This document shows positions 10,055 through 20,519 of a DNA stretch of 64,000 nt, one piece after another (position 1 is the first letter of the stretch; each line of letters starts with the position of its first letter). Under the pieces are notes generated by a model. The model ran no database searches, was not told the origin of the DNA, and worked only from the letters and a program-made list of their open reading frames with translations. The stretch comes from Gemmatales bacterium (GTDB taxonomy: Bacteria > Planctomycetota > Planctomycetia > Gemmatales > Gemmataceae). The stretch is from NCBI GenBank assembly GCA_026004675.1, contig BPJP01000003.1, positions 186,001 to 250,000 on the forward strand, given 5' to 3'. The translations under genes were made by a program, and so were the position numbers.

Positions 10055-11836
10055 TCAGCCGAGGACGCCAAGCTCGGAGAGGTTCTTCAGAACGGCTGTG
10101 GCGATGAAGAAGGCGCCGGCCAGAAATAACGTGATGCGGACAAACCAGCCAGGGCGGATTTCTCGCGGCAGCAAGACCATGTTGACGACCAGGGTGTGCC
10201 AGCAGCTGAAGCCGAGCGCGTAGTTGTAGATGTTCGTCGAGATCAACACCAGCAACCCTTTCTTGATGAAGCCGAGAGCGATGAAGCCGAAGACGGCGTA
10301 GGCACAAAGGACGCCGAAATAGAACTTGCGTATTTCTCCCGGATCAACGTCGCGAAGCCTGGCGCTGGCGGTCCAGAAGACATCCACCCACCGGCGAATG
10401 ACGCCGTCGGCGGTGACGGCCATGCTCGGCCCCAACACGAGAAACCCGCAAAACAGGGTCATGAACCAGAAGAAATCTCCCATATAAGCGCCCGATACTT
10501 TGGAGACAGCATCGCGCACGCCGTCGGCAGTCATGCCGGCCGCAACCCAAAGATCCTCGACGACCGTGCCACGGCGCAAGAATTGAACCGAGAGCATGCT
10601 CGGCAAAGCCAGGCCGATAAAACACGCCGGCATCCACACGAATAGCTGGTCGCGCATCACATGCCAGTACCAGCGTTTCCAGCGACGCAGCGACTCGGCG
10701 GTAATCTGAAAGACGCAGCCGACATGGGCCAGTTTCAATTCGTGGCCGCCCACGATACTCGGAATAGCGCCGACGTGATGTCCCATGCCCCAGCCTTGGT
10801 CTCGCGTGTAATTGCTGATCGGCGTATTGGAAAGCCCTCCTTGGCCAGAGATCGCCACCAGTGCACAGAGAACGCCTATCAAGCTGAAATTGATTGGAGG
10901 CAAAGCGCGGCCTTCGAAGAGGGCCACGAAGATATTGTCGACGCTGTCGCCGTCACGGATGCCGTCGCCATCGACGTCGTTAAACAGGATGGGGTTGCCG
11001 GCCTCGTCTCGCTGGTATTTGTCTGGTTTGCCGTCGCCGTCGGAATCGATCGAAGGTTTGTAGATTTCCTCGACGACATCGGCGCGACCATCGCCGTCCC
11101 AGTCGTATTCGTCGTCGTCGAGGATGCCGTTGCCGTTGCGGTCTTCGGGTTGTTCCACAGGGATATTGCCGAATTTGACAAACCCGGTCAGAATCTCCTC
11201 CCAGGTGGAAGGCGTCGAATAAAAGATGGCGAGAACCAACAAGAACGAGAAGACGACGAAAATCTTGAAGGTCATGATCGCCTTCAGGGCATTATAGATC
11301 TTGCCGCCGAATATCAAGGGGAGCAGAGAGACACCGAAAATGGCGAAGCTGAGAACGTTCAGCAAAGTATAGTCTTCAACCGGATCGGGGATTCTGCCGA
11401 GAAAGACTGCGGCCAAGGGGGTGGCGGCACTGGCGGCAAGGTACGGAAAGACGGAGCCGAAATCGAGAAGAAGATAGACCAACAACCAGAATTGCGGGCC
11501 GGGCAGAGTGCGGAATTTGCCGTTGAAGATCGGTTCACCGCAATAAAGTGTATACCGGCAGATTTCAAGGTTGTAGACGACCTGACTCAAAATGCTGAGT
11601 GTGGCGAGCCAGAAGAGTGCGCCGCCATAGCGAGCCGTCACCACTGGCCCCATCAACCATTCTCCACCGCCGATGGCAGCACCGCCCATGAGCAAGCCGG
11701 GACCTAGCATGCCCCACCAGTTCCGCCAGGTAAAACGCGGCGCGTCGATCAACTCGCCGGTGGTCCAGCGCGGCATCTTTGGAGAACCGGGATGCGGGGC
11801 TTCAAAAACCTCTTGATGCGGCGCATCATCCGCCAT
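10055..11836 (-). CDS. Nramp-like divalent-metal transporter with Ca-binding-type insert
   Basis: 593 residues from the ATG at 11836 (GAGGAG upstream). Many membrane helices follow an N-terminal soluble stretch. The first helix block, 'MLGPGLLMGGAAIGGGEWLM', resembles the Nramp-like family of planctomycetes. Between two helices (residues about 228-300) sits an acidic soluble insert with repeated Asp loops: DRNGNGILDDDE, DWDGDGRAD, DSDGDGKPDKY and DVDGDGIRDGD. These are EF-hand/thrombospondin-3-like calcium loops. Later 'GQGGLSNTPISNYTRDQGWGMG' is a conserved membrane-pore stretch. Metal specificity cannot be read. The neighbours on either side are unrelated. Confidence 0.78.
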   Translation of the reverse strand: MADDAPHQEVFEAPHPGSPKMPRWTTGELIDAPRFTWRNWWGMLGPGLLMGGAAIGGGEWLMGPVVTARYGGALFWLATLSILSQVVYNLEICRYTLYCGEPIFNGKFRTLPGPQFWLLVYLLLDFGSVFPYLAASAATPLAAVFLGRIPDPVEDYTLLNVLSFAIFGVSLLPLIFGGKIYNALKAIMTFKIFVVFSFLLVLAIFYSTPSTWEEILTGFVKFGNIPVEQPEDRNGNGILDDDEYDWDGDGRADVVEEIYKPSIDSDGDGKPDKYQRDEAGNPILFNDVDGDGIRDGDSVDNIFVALFEGRALPPINFSLIGVLCALVAISGQGGLSNTPISNYTRDQGWGMGHHVGAIPSIVGGHELKLAHVGCVFQITAESLRRWKRWYWHVMRDQLFVWMPACFIGLALPSMLSVQFLRRGTVVEDLWVAAGMTADGVRDAVSKVSGAYMGDFFWFMTLFCGFLVLGPSMAVTADGVIRRWVDVFWTASARLRDVDPGEIRKFYFGVLCAYAVFGFIALGFIKKGLLVLISTNIYNYALGFSCWHTLVVNMVLLPREIRPGWFVRITLFLAGAFFIATAVLKNLSELGVLG

Positions 11837-12082
11837 GGTCACATCTCCTCGCTTTCGGAAAAACAGTGTAGCGATCTTATCCGGAAGCGTGGGAGATTTC
11901 AAAAGAGTTGTTGCGCTTCATCATTAGCAGCACACCGGCTCAACACCAGGAGGCTTCAGAGCATTTACGACACGCCGATGTGGACAAGACTTCAAGGCTC
12001 CTGAAATTGCAACGGAAGCCGTCGGCTGTCCGATTCCCTCACCGGCGTCGCTTTCAGGAAAAGTCGAAATAGTGTCGAGTCA

Positions 12083-12946
12083 TCATGTCAGTTGCAGCCA
12101 GGTGATGAGAAAAACACCGGCGAGGATGAGGATGCCGGCACTGAGTCGACGAGGGAGGTCTTCTTCCTTGAAGAACACGTAGCCACCGACGATCGAGAAG
12201 ACCAGGGCCAGCCTTTGGATGCCGACCACGTCGGTTGCCGTCAGGTATTGCAGGGCGATCAGCTTGGAGGACATGAAAGTAAACTCAAGAACGGCTCGGA
12301 TAAGGAGACCGGTGCGTTGGGCTCGCAGGGATTCGAGGCGTGGTCGGCTACGAATGATCAAAGGAAAGAGGAAAAGTGCCGACAGCAGCGTCATGGTGAA
12401 GCCGGCAAAAACCGGATTGCCTTCCTGAACAGCCAGCCGGTCGAAACAGGAATTGAGGCTGAAAAAGATAGCCGCAGCGATTGCCAGAAAGATGGCTTTT
12501 TTCTGGCGCCTCCAGCCGTGGCTGGTCGGACGATAGACAAGGAGCAAACTCCCTATAACCACAATGACCAATGCCAACGCGCCAAGCGGCGCCAACTGGT
12601 CACCCGTGATAAGTGGTGAAGTAATGAGCAGAAACAACGGTGACAAAGAGAAGAACGACGCCACAATGGAAATGTCACCGTGCTCGAAGGCGTGCATTTT
12701 TAACCATTCGGCCATCGTATCGGTAATACTTCGCAACAGGACCAAAAGCCAGAATGAAGCAGAAAGCGTCACCGTCTCCCATCCGAACAGGCTCATGGCG
12801 ATCAGAGCAATCATGTAAAAGGGGAGAGCATAGGCGAAGGAAGCGTAGGTGGAAGCAGTGCTGTCAAGCCGAAAAGCCAGCCGTTTGCTGACCAGGTCTT
12901 TCGAAGAAGAAAGGACGGCACTAAGGAAAGAGAAGAAAAGGCCCAT
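12083..12946 (-). CDS. DMT/EamA-type membrane transporter
   Basis: 287 residues and about ten hydrophobic helices in two similar halves, as in the drug/metabolite transporter superfamily. The start 'MGLFFSFLSAVLSSSKDLVSK' (ATG at 12946) reads like an EamA first helix. The C-terminal half has 'TATDVVGIQRLALVFSIVGGYVFFKEE', the usual EamA helix followed by an acidic loop. Substrate unknown. An in-frame start at 12985 would add a stretch with no family character. It lies downstream of a strong hairpin that ends the preceding Gfo/Idh unit. Confidence 0.8.
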   Translation of the reverse strand: MGLFFSFLSAVLSSSKDLVSKRLAFRLDSTASTYASFAYALPFYMIALIAMSLFGWETVTLSASFWLLVLLRSITDTMAEWLKMHAFEHGDISIVASFFSLSPLFLLITSPLITGDQLAPLGALALVIVVIGSLLLVYRPTSHGWRRQKKAIFLAIAAAIFFSLNSCFDRLAVQEGNPVFAGFTMTLLSALFLFPLIIRSRPRLESLRAQRTGLLIRAVLEFTFMSSKLIALQYLTATDVVGIQRLALVFSIVGGYVFFKEEDLPRRLSAGILILAGVFLITWLQLT

Positions 12947-13011
12947 ATGATTCCATGCCGCGAGGACTCCCGCGGCGGCAAGCAAATGTCGATGGCAAGA
13001 TCAAGTCAAGC

Positions 13012-13046
13012 CGTCTCTCCTCTCCTTGGTATGGAGAGGAGAGACG
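13012..13046 (-). terminator. perfect 14-bp hairpin downstream of the Gfo/Idh gene
   Basis: Arms CGTCTCTCCTCTCC (13012-13025) and its exact complement (13033-13046) enclose a 7-base loop. It sits just after the stop of the minus-strand gene at 13060 and before the DMT gene. There is no long T-run after it on the minus strand, so it may be a transcript-end stabiliser or a non-canonical terminator. Confidence 0.55.
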
Positions 13047-13059
13047 AGACAAAACGGCC

Positions 13060-14346
<1,287 letters not shown>

Positions 14347-14437
14347 GGGTCTATCCTTCCCTAAAAGAGAGGGTACATCTATTCGTGTCCAAGAATGCCA
14401 CGACAAAGGTGGCGCGTCAAGGAACGGACCACGCGAT

Positions 14438-15679
14438 TCATTTGCGTCCCTTGTTCCAGTAGATGCGCAAGTTGTGCGTCTGCCTGCCGACAGCCACGAT
14501 CTCAGGGTAGCCGTCACCATCAAGGTCGGCGGCGGCCAGGTCTTCGCACGCCATGTCGCCATTTTCGAGAATCTTGCGTGCCCATTTCGTGCCGGTTTTG
14601 TCGAGGGCTTTGTAGATGCGGACGCCGCGACGCCATTTGAACGTATCGCTCTTGTTCGGATCGTCACGGACGCCGATGATCAACTCGTCGCTGCCATCCC
14701 GATCGAGATCGGCAAACCAGACGGCATGTCCCCAGCGTAACTCGTTGTCGATGACGTGCCGGTCCCATAAGGTTTGCGCCCGGTCTTTCGGCGGAGTATA
14801 AACGACGACTTCGTGGCCATGCCACGGTTCAATGGTAGCGATGACTTCGCGTTTCCCGTTGTCGATATGGCCCAATTTGACTTCGCTGGCGCCCCGTCGG
14901 CCTTGGGGGTTTTCCTGGTTCCCCGAGCCGATCTTGATGCGCCGCCATTTGCCGTCGACTTTGCTGAATCGATGAACCCCTTCGTAGCTGGCAGTCAGGA
15001 TATCCATGCGTTTGCTGCCTTTGACGGGGAAAGGCCAGAAATTGTGCATGACGTGCAGGCTTTCGTCAATGATCTCCGGAAGCCAGCGATCCTTGGTTGG
15101 ATTTCGGGGAATATGGAAGGCGATGAGCCGTAACGGTCGATCCATCCAATTCTTTGCTCTCGAACTTCCGCGACCAAAGAGGGGGCCGACGATGAGTAGC
15201 GGCCGGCCGGTGCCGTCTAGATCAGCGAAGCGAATCCGATGCAGTGTCGGCTCATTGCCGATAGGATAAATGGTCCAAGGGTCGTCGAGTGTCTTGCCCC
15301 GCTTGAGCCACTGGAGCGAGCCGCTGTTTTTGGTGTCGGCAGGACGCCAATCAGCGCCGAGAGCAAAGTCGAGCAGGCCGTCGCCGTCGATGTCCGCAGC
15401 TGAAATGCACACATTATCTGGTTTCGTCTGCCCTTCGATGATGGTTCGCCGATTCCAAGTCGGGTTCTCGTACCAGATCACCCTTTTGCTGTCCACGACA
15501 ACAATATCCGTTTTTTTGTCGTGGTTGACATCGACAAGCAGGGTGGCATAGCCGACAGTATAGCTTTTGTCGACTTCTTGCGTCTTGAAGGCGGGAAAGT
15601 CGACCTGAGCGGAAGCGATGGAGGTCGAAGCTACGAGGGCAGCTATTGCAAGGCGTCTCACGGACAAACCCCTTTCCAT
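14438..15679 (-). CDS. secreted VCBS/FG-GAP repeat protein
   Basis: 413 residues with a signal peptide (MERGLSVRRLAIAALVASTSIASAQ). The body is built of FG-GAP/VCBS blades with Asp-rich loops such as 'DVNHDKKTDIVVV', 'DIDGDGLLDFALG', 'DLDRDGSDELIIG' and 'DLDGDGYPEIVAVG', which in this family bind calcium in a beta-propeller. A role in the envelope or on carbohydrate surfaces is plausible but not shown. It lies directly upstream of the Tat-exported Gfo/Idh gene, a common planctomycete neighbourhood. Confidence 0.85.
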   Translation of the reverse strand: MERGLSVRRLAIAALVASTSIASAQVDFPAFKTQEVDKSYTVGYATLLVDVNHDKKTDIVVVDSKRVIWYENPTWNRRTIIEGQTKPDNVCISAADIDGDGLLDFALGADWRPADTKNSGSLQWLKRGKTLDDPWTIYPIGNEPTLHRIRFADLDGTGRPLLIVGPLFGRGSSRAKNWMDRPLRLIAFHIPRNPTKDRWLPEIIDESLHVMHNFWPFPVKGSKRMDILTASYEGVHRFSKVDGKWRRIKIGSGNQENPQGRRGASEVKLGHIDNGKREVIATIEPWHGHEVVVYTPPKDRAQTLWDRHVIDNELRWGHAVWFADLDRDGSDELIIGVRDDPNKSDTFKWRRGVRIYKALDKTGTKWARKILENGDMACEDLAAADLDGDGYPEIVAVGRQTHNLRIYWNKGRK

Positions 15680-15871
15680 TGGTCGCGAGGCGTGGGTGGA
15701 AGGAAGTTATATTCTACACGTTCTGAAGTTGGCCGCGAATGGAAAAACGCAAGAACGGAGATAGGGCCCCTCGATCTTGCTGGCCAATGGGGGGAAAGGA
15801 TTTACGAAGTTTCGCTAACAGCCTCTAATCGCCTTTCGAAGACTTTGGCACCTGATCGCACCTCACGGTTT

Positions 15872-17662
15872 TCACGGTCTGGGCAACAGGCTCTTCAACT
15901 CTTCCAGTCGTTTGCGGAATTCGTCGGGAGCGTAATTCAATTCGACTTTCGACTCCCCTTCGTAGTCTTTGTCTCGGAGGGCTTGCAACTTTTCCAAAGT
16001 TGGCGATGAAAAGAGCTTCTTGCGAAATTCTTCGAGGTCCATGGTGAAGACCCCCAGCCGAATGCCGTCTGGCGTCGACAGGTCGATCTTTTGTTTCGTG
16101 GTCTGTTGCACCAGCTGCAGAATCAGTGCTTTTCGTTGTGCTCGACTTTGGTCGGGACGCGAGTCGAGCTGTTCTTCGAGTTTTTGGATGGCCTCGGCAG
16201 CGCGGGCGTCGCCTTGTCCGGATCGGCTACTCCATTCGGGATAGATGACGGCGAGCATCGCGACGATCTGCTGCGCCGTTTCGAAGTCAGGAGCCTGCGA
16301 TTCGGGCAACGAGCAGAGAGCGCGGAGGAGTTTCAATTGGTCAGTGGCATCGAAGCGTGCGGTATTGAATTGTCGCCCGGCGATAGCATCGACCCAATCC
16401 CGGAGGTTTTTGCAGGCGGCTTGCACGTTGGCTGGTACGCCGAAGGGACTGCGATTGCAGGTCTGGTAGAGAGCAGCCAGCCGCTTCTGGAATTCGCCAC
16501 TGCTGGTCTGGTAAGCGGTGCGGTCGAGCGTCTGCTGCAAGCTCAACTCAAATGGGAGCAGAGACCAGGCGCGCATTTGCGGTCGTCCGGGAATGCCGTG
16601 GATGTGGCGTCCGTCTAATAACGTCGTGCCATAGCCTCGCTCTTGCCGCCAACTCGGGCGTACCAGTTCGTGATGGCAGGCGTAGCAATCGGAATGAGCC
16701 ATGGCGATCTGCGGCCACAAATCGGCGGGATTGTCGGCCCCCTGGAAAAAGCTGAGCGACAATTCCGGCCAGCTTTTCACCGTTGCGGGCAACTGGGCAC
16801 GCGTTGCAGCCAGATTCATCTGCGCCGCCACCGCTGACGCACTGCCAACTACCGCGACCAAGGTGTTCTGGAACTCACGGGTGTCATAGGCATACAGCTT
16901 TTGCAAGGCCGGGTCGGTCTTGAAGACGGGAACATCCTTGATATCCCACCAGTGCTTGGGAAGGTTTTCATTGAAGATGCCCAATTCGATGCCGCGCAAC
17001 GGCGGATGTCCGGCGGCGAACATGGCGTGCGTGACGACTTTGCCCTCTGCCGCATTGCCCACGTGGCACGACATGCACAACCGAGCCTTGACAAGCGGGT
17101 TGCGCAGGTCGCGCATTCCAAGAGCGAATTTTTCTTCAGCGGTCATGGTCCGCCACTTGCCTCCAGCCGAGTGGGGCGCGTAATACGCGGACGACGGTCC
17201 ATGGCAACCGTCGCAGCTGATCCCGTCTTCCTTCTTGAAGCCTTTCCCCTCTCGCCCGGGGTAGTTCATGCTGTGACAATTCAGGCAGCCGGCTTTTTCC
17301 TCCAGAACGTAATCCGCTCGTCCGGCAAGCAATTCCCCCATGCGCCGCCCACGCGGACCGAGCAAAACAGCATAGGCGAGCGAATGCTTGTCTTCGGTCC
17401 GCCAGGTCGTGTACTCATCGAGTTTGACGAAGTCGGCTTTGTTGGCTCCAGGCTGACAATGGCACTGTCGACAGGTATCCGCCCCGAAATAGGTGTATTT
17501 TTTTTGCTCCCAAATCGACTCGTCCATCACTTTGACAGCCGCTTCCTTGGGGGCATCTTTTTGAGCCGAGGCGGCAGGCCAGTCCACGCTGAAAGCCCCA
17601 GCTGCGCCCATGATTACCAGAACGCCGGCCAAAAGCAGGTTCTTCGTCAATTTCGTCCGCAT
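15872..17662 (-). CDS. pentahaem c-type cytochrome
   Basis: 596 residues with a signal peptide (MRTKLTKNLLLAGVLVIMGAAGA). Five CxxCH sites are visible: CRQCH 64-68, CLNCH 126-130, CDGCH 150-154, CMSCH 196-200 and CYACH 326-330. Extra histidines in 'DKHSLAYAVL' and 'AAGHPPL' are likely distal ligands. The pattern resembles the cytochrome c-554-like multihaem proteins, that is, periplasmic electron transfer. The C-terminal 250 residues are helical and lack haem sites. It follows a shorter paralogue by 23 bases, so they form a two-gene unit. Electron donor and acceptor unknown. Confidence 0.87.
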   Translation of the reverse strand: MRTKLTKNLLLAGVLVIMGAAGAFSVDWPAASAQKDAPKEAAVKVMDESIWEQKKYTYFGADTCRQCHCQPGANKADFVKLDEYTTWRTEDKHSLAYAVLLGPRGRRMGELLAGRADYVLEEKAGCLNCHSMNYPGREGKGFKKEDGISCDGCHGPSSAYYAPHSAGGKWRTMTAEEKFALGMRDLRNPLVKARLCMSCHVGNAAEGKVVTHAMFAAGHPPLRGIELGIFNENLPKHWWDIKDVPVFKTDPALQKLYAYDTREFQNTLVAVVGSASAVAAQMNLAATRAQLPATVKSWPELSLSFFQGADNPADLWPQIAMAHSDCYACHHELVRPSWRQERGYGTTLLDGRHIHGIPGRPQMRAWSLLPFELSLQQTLDRTAYQTSSGEFQKRLAALYQTCNRSPFGVPANVQAACKNLRDWVDAIAGRQFNTARFDATDQLKLLRALCSLPESQAPDFETAQQIVAMLAVIYPEWSSRSGQGDARAAEAIQKLEEQLDSRPDQSRAQRKALILQLVQQTTKQKIDLSTPDGIRLGVFTMDLEEFRKKLFSSPTLEKLQALRDKDYEGESKVELNYAPDEFRKRLEELKSLLPRP

Positions 17663-17685
17663 GATTCGATCCTAAAAAATCAGCA

Positions 17686-19116
17686 CTAGCGCAGCTTGCT
17701 TTCGATCAAACGTAGTTGCCGCAAAAATTCTCGCGGTTTGTAGTCGCGCGGACTGTCGTACTGGAGTCCCCGGCGTGCAGGAAAGACCAGGTTGCTGTCC
17801 GGCACAATGTTCTTGATCCGCTGGGTCAAAATCGGATCCTGGAGTTTCGGATCGAGATTTCCCATGCCACGATACAGCGCAGCAATGGCAAGGTAAAGCT
17901 GGGCTCCTTCGTCCCAACCTTTTTCCGCCAGGGTTTCGTCCTTTTGAACGATTTCCAGCAGGCGCCGGCGAACCTCTTGGGCCGACGCCGGCGGTGCCTG
18001 TTCGATGCTGGTCAGTGCCGATTGCAAATGTTGCGCTGCCTGGCGAGCCGACGCCACGATTTTACCCCGGTTCGGCAAAGGCTTTTGCATCTCGCCACGG
18101 ATATTTCCCAGCAGACCGAATAGATCCTCGGCCCCTGCTTGTCCCTGGAGGGCACGCGGCAACATGCTCGTATACCAGCTTCCCCAAGGAAAGGCGCCGG
18201 GCAGTCCTTTGCCATAGCCACGCTTTTGACGCCAACTTGGTTCGACCAGATCATGATGGCAAGCATAGCAATCGTATTCGGCGAATTCCGGCCAGGGTTT
18301 GTCTTTGGTCTCCGAAGGCACAGCTCGATGTGCCAACAACTTCAAGGCGGCTTCGGCGCAGGCAGCTTGACCGACTGCCCAGCAGCGGGCTTCGAAATCC
18401 GGATAGCGCGCCAAGTCGTTCCCCTCCGGCCAGTGCCTTGGCATGATCGCTTGGTACGACGCCAACTCGAAATTCAACCTCGGATGACCAGCGGCGATCA
18501 GGTCATGATTGACGTCTTTGTCTTCCGTGCCGACGTGGCATTCGACGCACAATCTGGCCCGGTCCAGTAGATTCGACAGTGGCCGCATACCGAACGCCGC
18601 CTTTTCCCTGTCGCTCATTTCGTTGAGCCAGCGATAGGAATAGTGCTTATCGAGCCAGAACTCGGCTGGACCGTGGCATTGTTCGCAGCCAATACCATCC
18701 TCGATGGAAAAGCGTTCGCCGCGACGTTGTTCGGGAACCAGCATGGCATGGCATTTGAGGCACAATTCCGTTTCGTGAGCCGCTTTCGCTTTGGCGCCAT
18801 ATAGCAATTTCACCATCCGCTGCGAACGCTGGTTGTACAGCACTTCGTAGGCGCGGGCGTGCTTGTCGTGGTTGAACCAGGTGGTGTATTCGCTTCCTTT
18901 GGTTCCAGGAACGCCGGCTTTGAAGTGACAGGCGACCGCCGAGCAGGACCCGACCCCTTCGAATTTGGCCGTCGAAAAGACATCCGGTTTGATTCCCTCT
19001 GGCGCGAACGCCGCTTGACTCGCTGAAACCGCGTCACGCGATCCTGGCGTGCCAAACCCTAGATATGCCAAAACGGCCGCAGCGATTAGCAGGCTGCCTG
19101 TTGTCACCCGTTTCAC
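17686..19116 (-). CDS. multihaem c-type cytochrome with one CX4CH site
   Basis: About 476 residues from a GTG at 19116 (GAGG upstream, then a signal anchor 'VTTGSLLIAAAVLAYLGFG'). An in-frame ATG at 19206 would add 30 residues before the signal, which is unlikely. Haem sites: CSAVACH 58-64, CLKCH 119-123, CEQCH 144-148, CVECH 190-194 and CYACH 283-287. The first has four residues between the cysteines instead of two. It shares block order with the next gene ('EYTTW..DKHARAYEVL', 'AAGHPRLNFEL', 'CYACHHDLVEPSWRQKRGYG'), so the two are paralogues and probably act together in the periplasm. Confidence 0.85.
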   Translation of the reverse strand: MKRVTTGSLLIAAAVLAYLGFGTPGSRDAVSASQAAFAPEGIKPDVFSTAKFEGVGSCSAVACHFKAGVPGTKGSEYTTWFNHDKHARAYEVLYNQRSQRMVKLLYGAKAKAAHETELCLKCHAMLVPEQRRGERFSIEDGIGCEQCHGPAEFWLDKHYSYRWLNEMSDREKAAFGMRPLSNLLDRARLCVECHVGTEDKDVNHDLIAAGHPRLNFELASYQAIMPRHWPEGNDLARYPDFEARCWAVGQAACAEAALKLLAHRAVPSETKDKPWPEFAEYDCYACHHDLVEPSWRQKRGYGKGLPGAFPWGSWYTSMLPRALQGQAGAEDLFGLLGNIRGEMQKPLPNRGKIVASARQAAQHLQSALTSIEQAPPASAQEVRRRLLEIVQKDETLAEKGWDEGAQLYLAIAALYRGMGNLDPKLQDPILTQRIKNIVPDSNLVFPARRGLQYDSPRDYKPREFLRQLRLIESKLR

Positions 19117-19506
19117 GGTACGCGCCTCGCGAGGTACAATTCGTGGAAGTCGTTCTTGTGCGAAACTGGTGCAGACGGGATCGGCCGAGCGGCGATCCGT
19201 CTCCACCTTAATCTATATCGGATTATTCACTTGTTGGCTCAGCAAAGGGGTGATTATCTGCCGAAGCAATTGCCGCTTTCCCCTGGCAGAATACGTATCG
19301 CCGCTGCAATCCGATAGCCGATCCATCGCCGCTTGGCGCCATGAAAACGATCCCATTCGACTCGTTCCTTCCATTCGTTACAACCCCGCCTCAAACCGCG
19401 TCCAGACAAAACAAAACCGGGTCAGGTCATTTGACCGCCAGCCAGACGTCGGGAATAGTTTTGGCATCACTCACTTTGAGGCAAATAGCATCAGGAGGAT
19501 GTTGCC
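19117..19506. promoter_or_regulatory. divergent intergenic region
   Basis: 390 bases between the cytochrome pair (minus) and the BON gene (plus). It should contain both promoters. Only the AGGAGG at about 19495, serving the start at 19507, is clear; I see no RNA gene. Confidence 0.4.
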
Positions 19507-20219
19507 GTGAAGGATTCTTCCCTAATCGTGCTGAGCATGCTGATGTTAACAGCATGCGGGCCGGCTGGACTGGCCGACGAACCCGCCTACCTCGGACTCG
19601 ATGCCGAGTTGTCGACCACCTACCCCCGCCACACCCCGAACGAAACCAACAACTGGCGAACCGCATTGCCGCCCTGTTGGAAAACAGCGGCAACCTGCAC
19701 CATTATCGTGTCCACATTCGCTACACGAATGGCCTTGTCGAGCTGTCAGGCTACGTTGCCGACGAAGCACAACGAGACGAAGTGCTTCGCCTTGTTCAGG
19801 GAGTGCCAGGAGTCTATTCGGTTCGTGATCGGCTGACGGTGACTTCGGTCCGCCCTGTTCAGGCCATCGATCGCCCGCCGTCTGCGTTGCCCGAACCCGA
19901 TCGGGCAATTCCTTTGAACAATGGTACGCTCAAGGAACCGTATCCGATTTACCGAGCGCCAGCGCCGTCGATGTATCATGTGAACAAGCCACCGATGCCG
20001 CCGTATGCGTGGCCGACGTACGCCCCCTACAACAATTACTCCCGCGTGGCTTATCCGACGTTGTACCCGTATCATTCCTGGCCGTTCATCGGCCCGTTTT
20101 ACCCGTTTCCTAAAGTGCCGCTTGGCTGGCGCAGTATCAGCCTCGAATGGCAGGACGGCCATTGGTGGTACGGCAAGCATACCGGTAGCCATGACTGGTG
20201 GCGCTTGCGCTACTGGTAG
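19507..20219 (+). CDS. secreted BON-domain protein with aromatic/Pro-rich tail (frame-broken)
   Basis: Starts at GTG 19507 with AGGAGG upstream and the signal 'DSSLIVLSMLMLTACGPAGL', which contains a Cys in a lipobox-like setting. The frame breaks at four C (19634-19637). One added C joins 'TYPRHTP' to 'ERNQQLANRIAALLENSG', giving about 237 residues. The BON domain covers roughly residues 45-110 ('HIRYTNGLVELSGYVADEAQRDEVLRL', cut here for length), a fold linked to membrane or ligand binding. The tail is very rich in Pro, Tyr and Trp ('PPMPPYAWPTYAPYNNY', 'DGHWWYGKHTGSHDWW'). A strong terminator follows. Role unknown; an envelope location is likely. Confidence 0.75.
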
Positions 20220-20240
20220 CCGACCGCGAAGGTGATCACG

Positions 20241-20278
20241 AAACGGCCCTGCCGAGACCGCTCTCACCAGGGCCGTTT
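20241..20278 (+). terminator. 11-bp hairpin terminator after the BON gene
   Basis: AAACGGCCCTG (20241-20251) pairs exactly with CAGGGCCGTTT (20268-20278) around a 16-base loop, 22 bases after the stop at 20219. The flanking AAA/TTT makes it usable in both directions. Confidence 0.75.
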
Positions 20279-20280
20279 CC

Positions 20281-20350
20281 ACCGTTTGTTGACGGTCCGC
20301 TTGTCGCGCTGACGCCGCGACCTTCGCCCAAATCACCGTTTGTTGACGGT
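20281..20350. repeat. two copies of a 16-base hairpin-forming repeat
   Basis: ACCGTTTGTTGACGGT occurs at 20281-20296 and again at 20335-20350. Each copy is itself a small stem (ACCGT/ACGGT) with a 6-base loop. They lie directly behind the main terminator and before the converging cyclase gene. They may be extra termination hairpins or a dispersed intergenic repeat. Confidence 0.6.
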
Positions 20351-20519
20351 GCAGATAAAATGCACAAGTTGGCGAACGATTTCCTCAGTGATCCCTGTCA
20401 CGCCTTCGCGCGCACCAGAATGCCCCATCCCTCCGCATACGCCAAAAGAAACGAGATCCAACGAAAACACCTTCAGCCCCATCCACGAACGGGACTTGAT
20501 GTGCCAGAAGGGCCGTTGG

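Noticed and set aside
10661-11707. Plus-strand open frame opposite the Nramp-like gene, rich in Asp/Val/Gly
   Set aside because: Shadow of the Asp-loop insert and membrane helices. No start signal.
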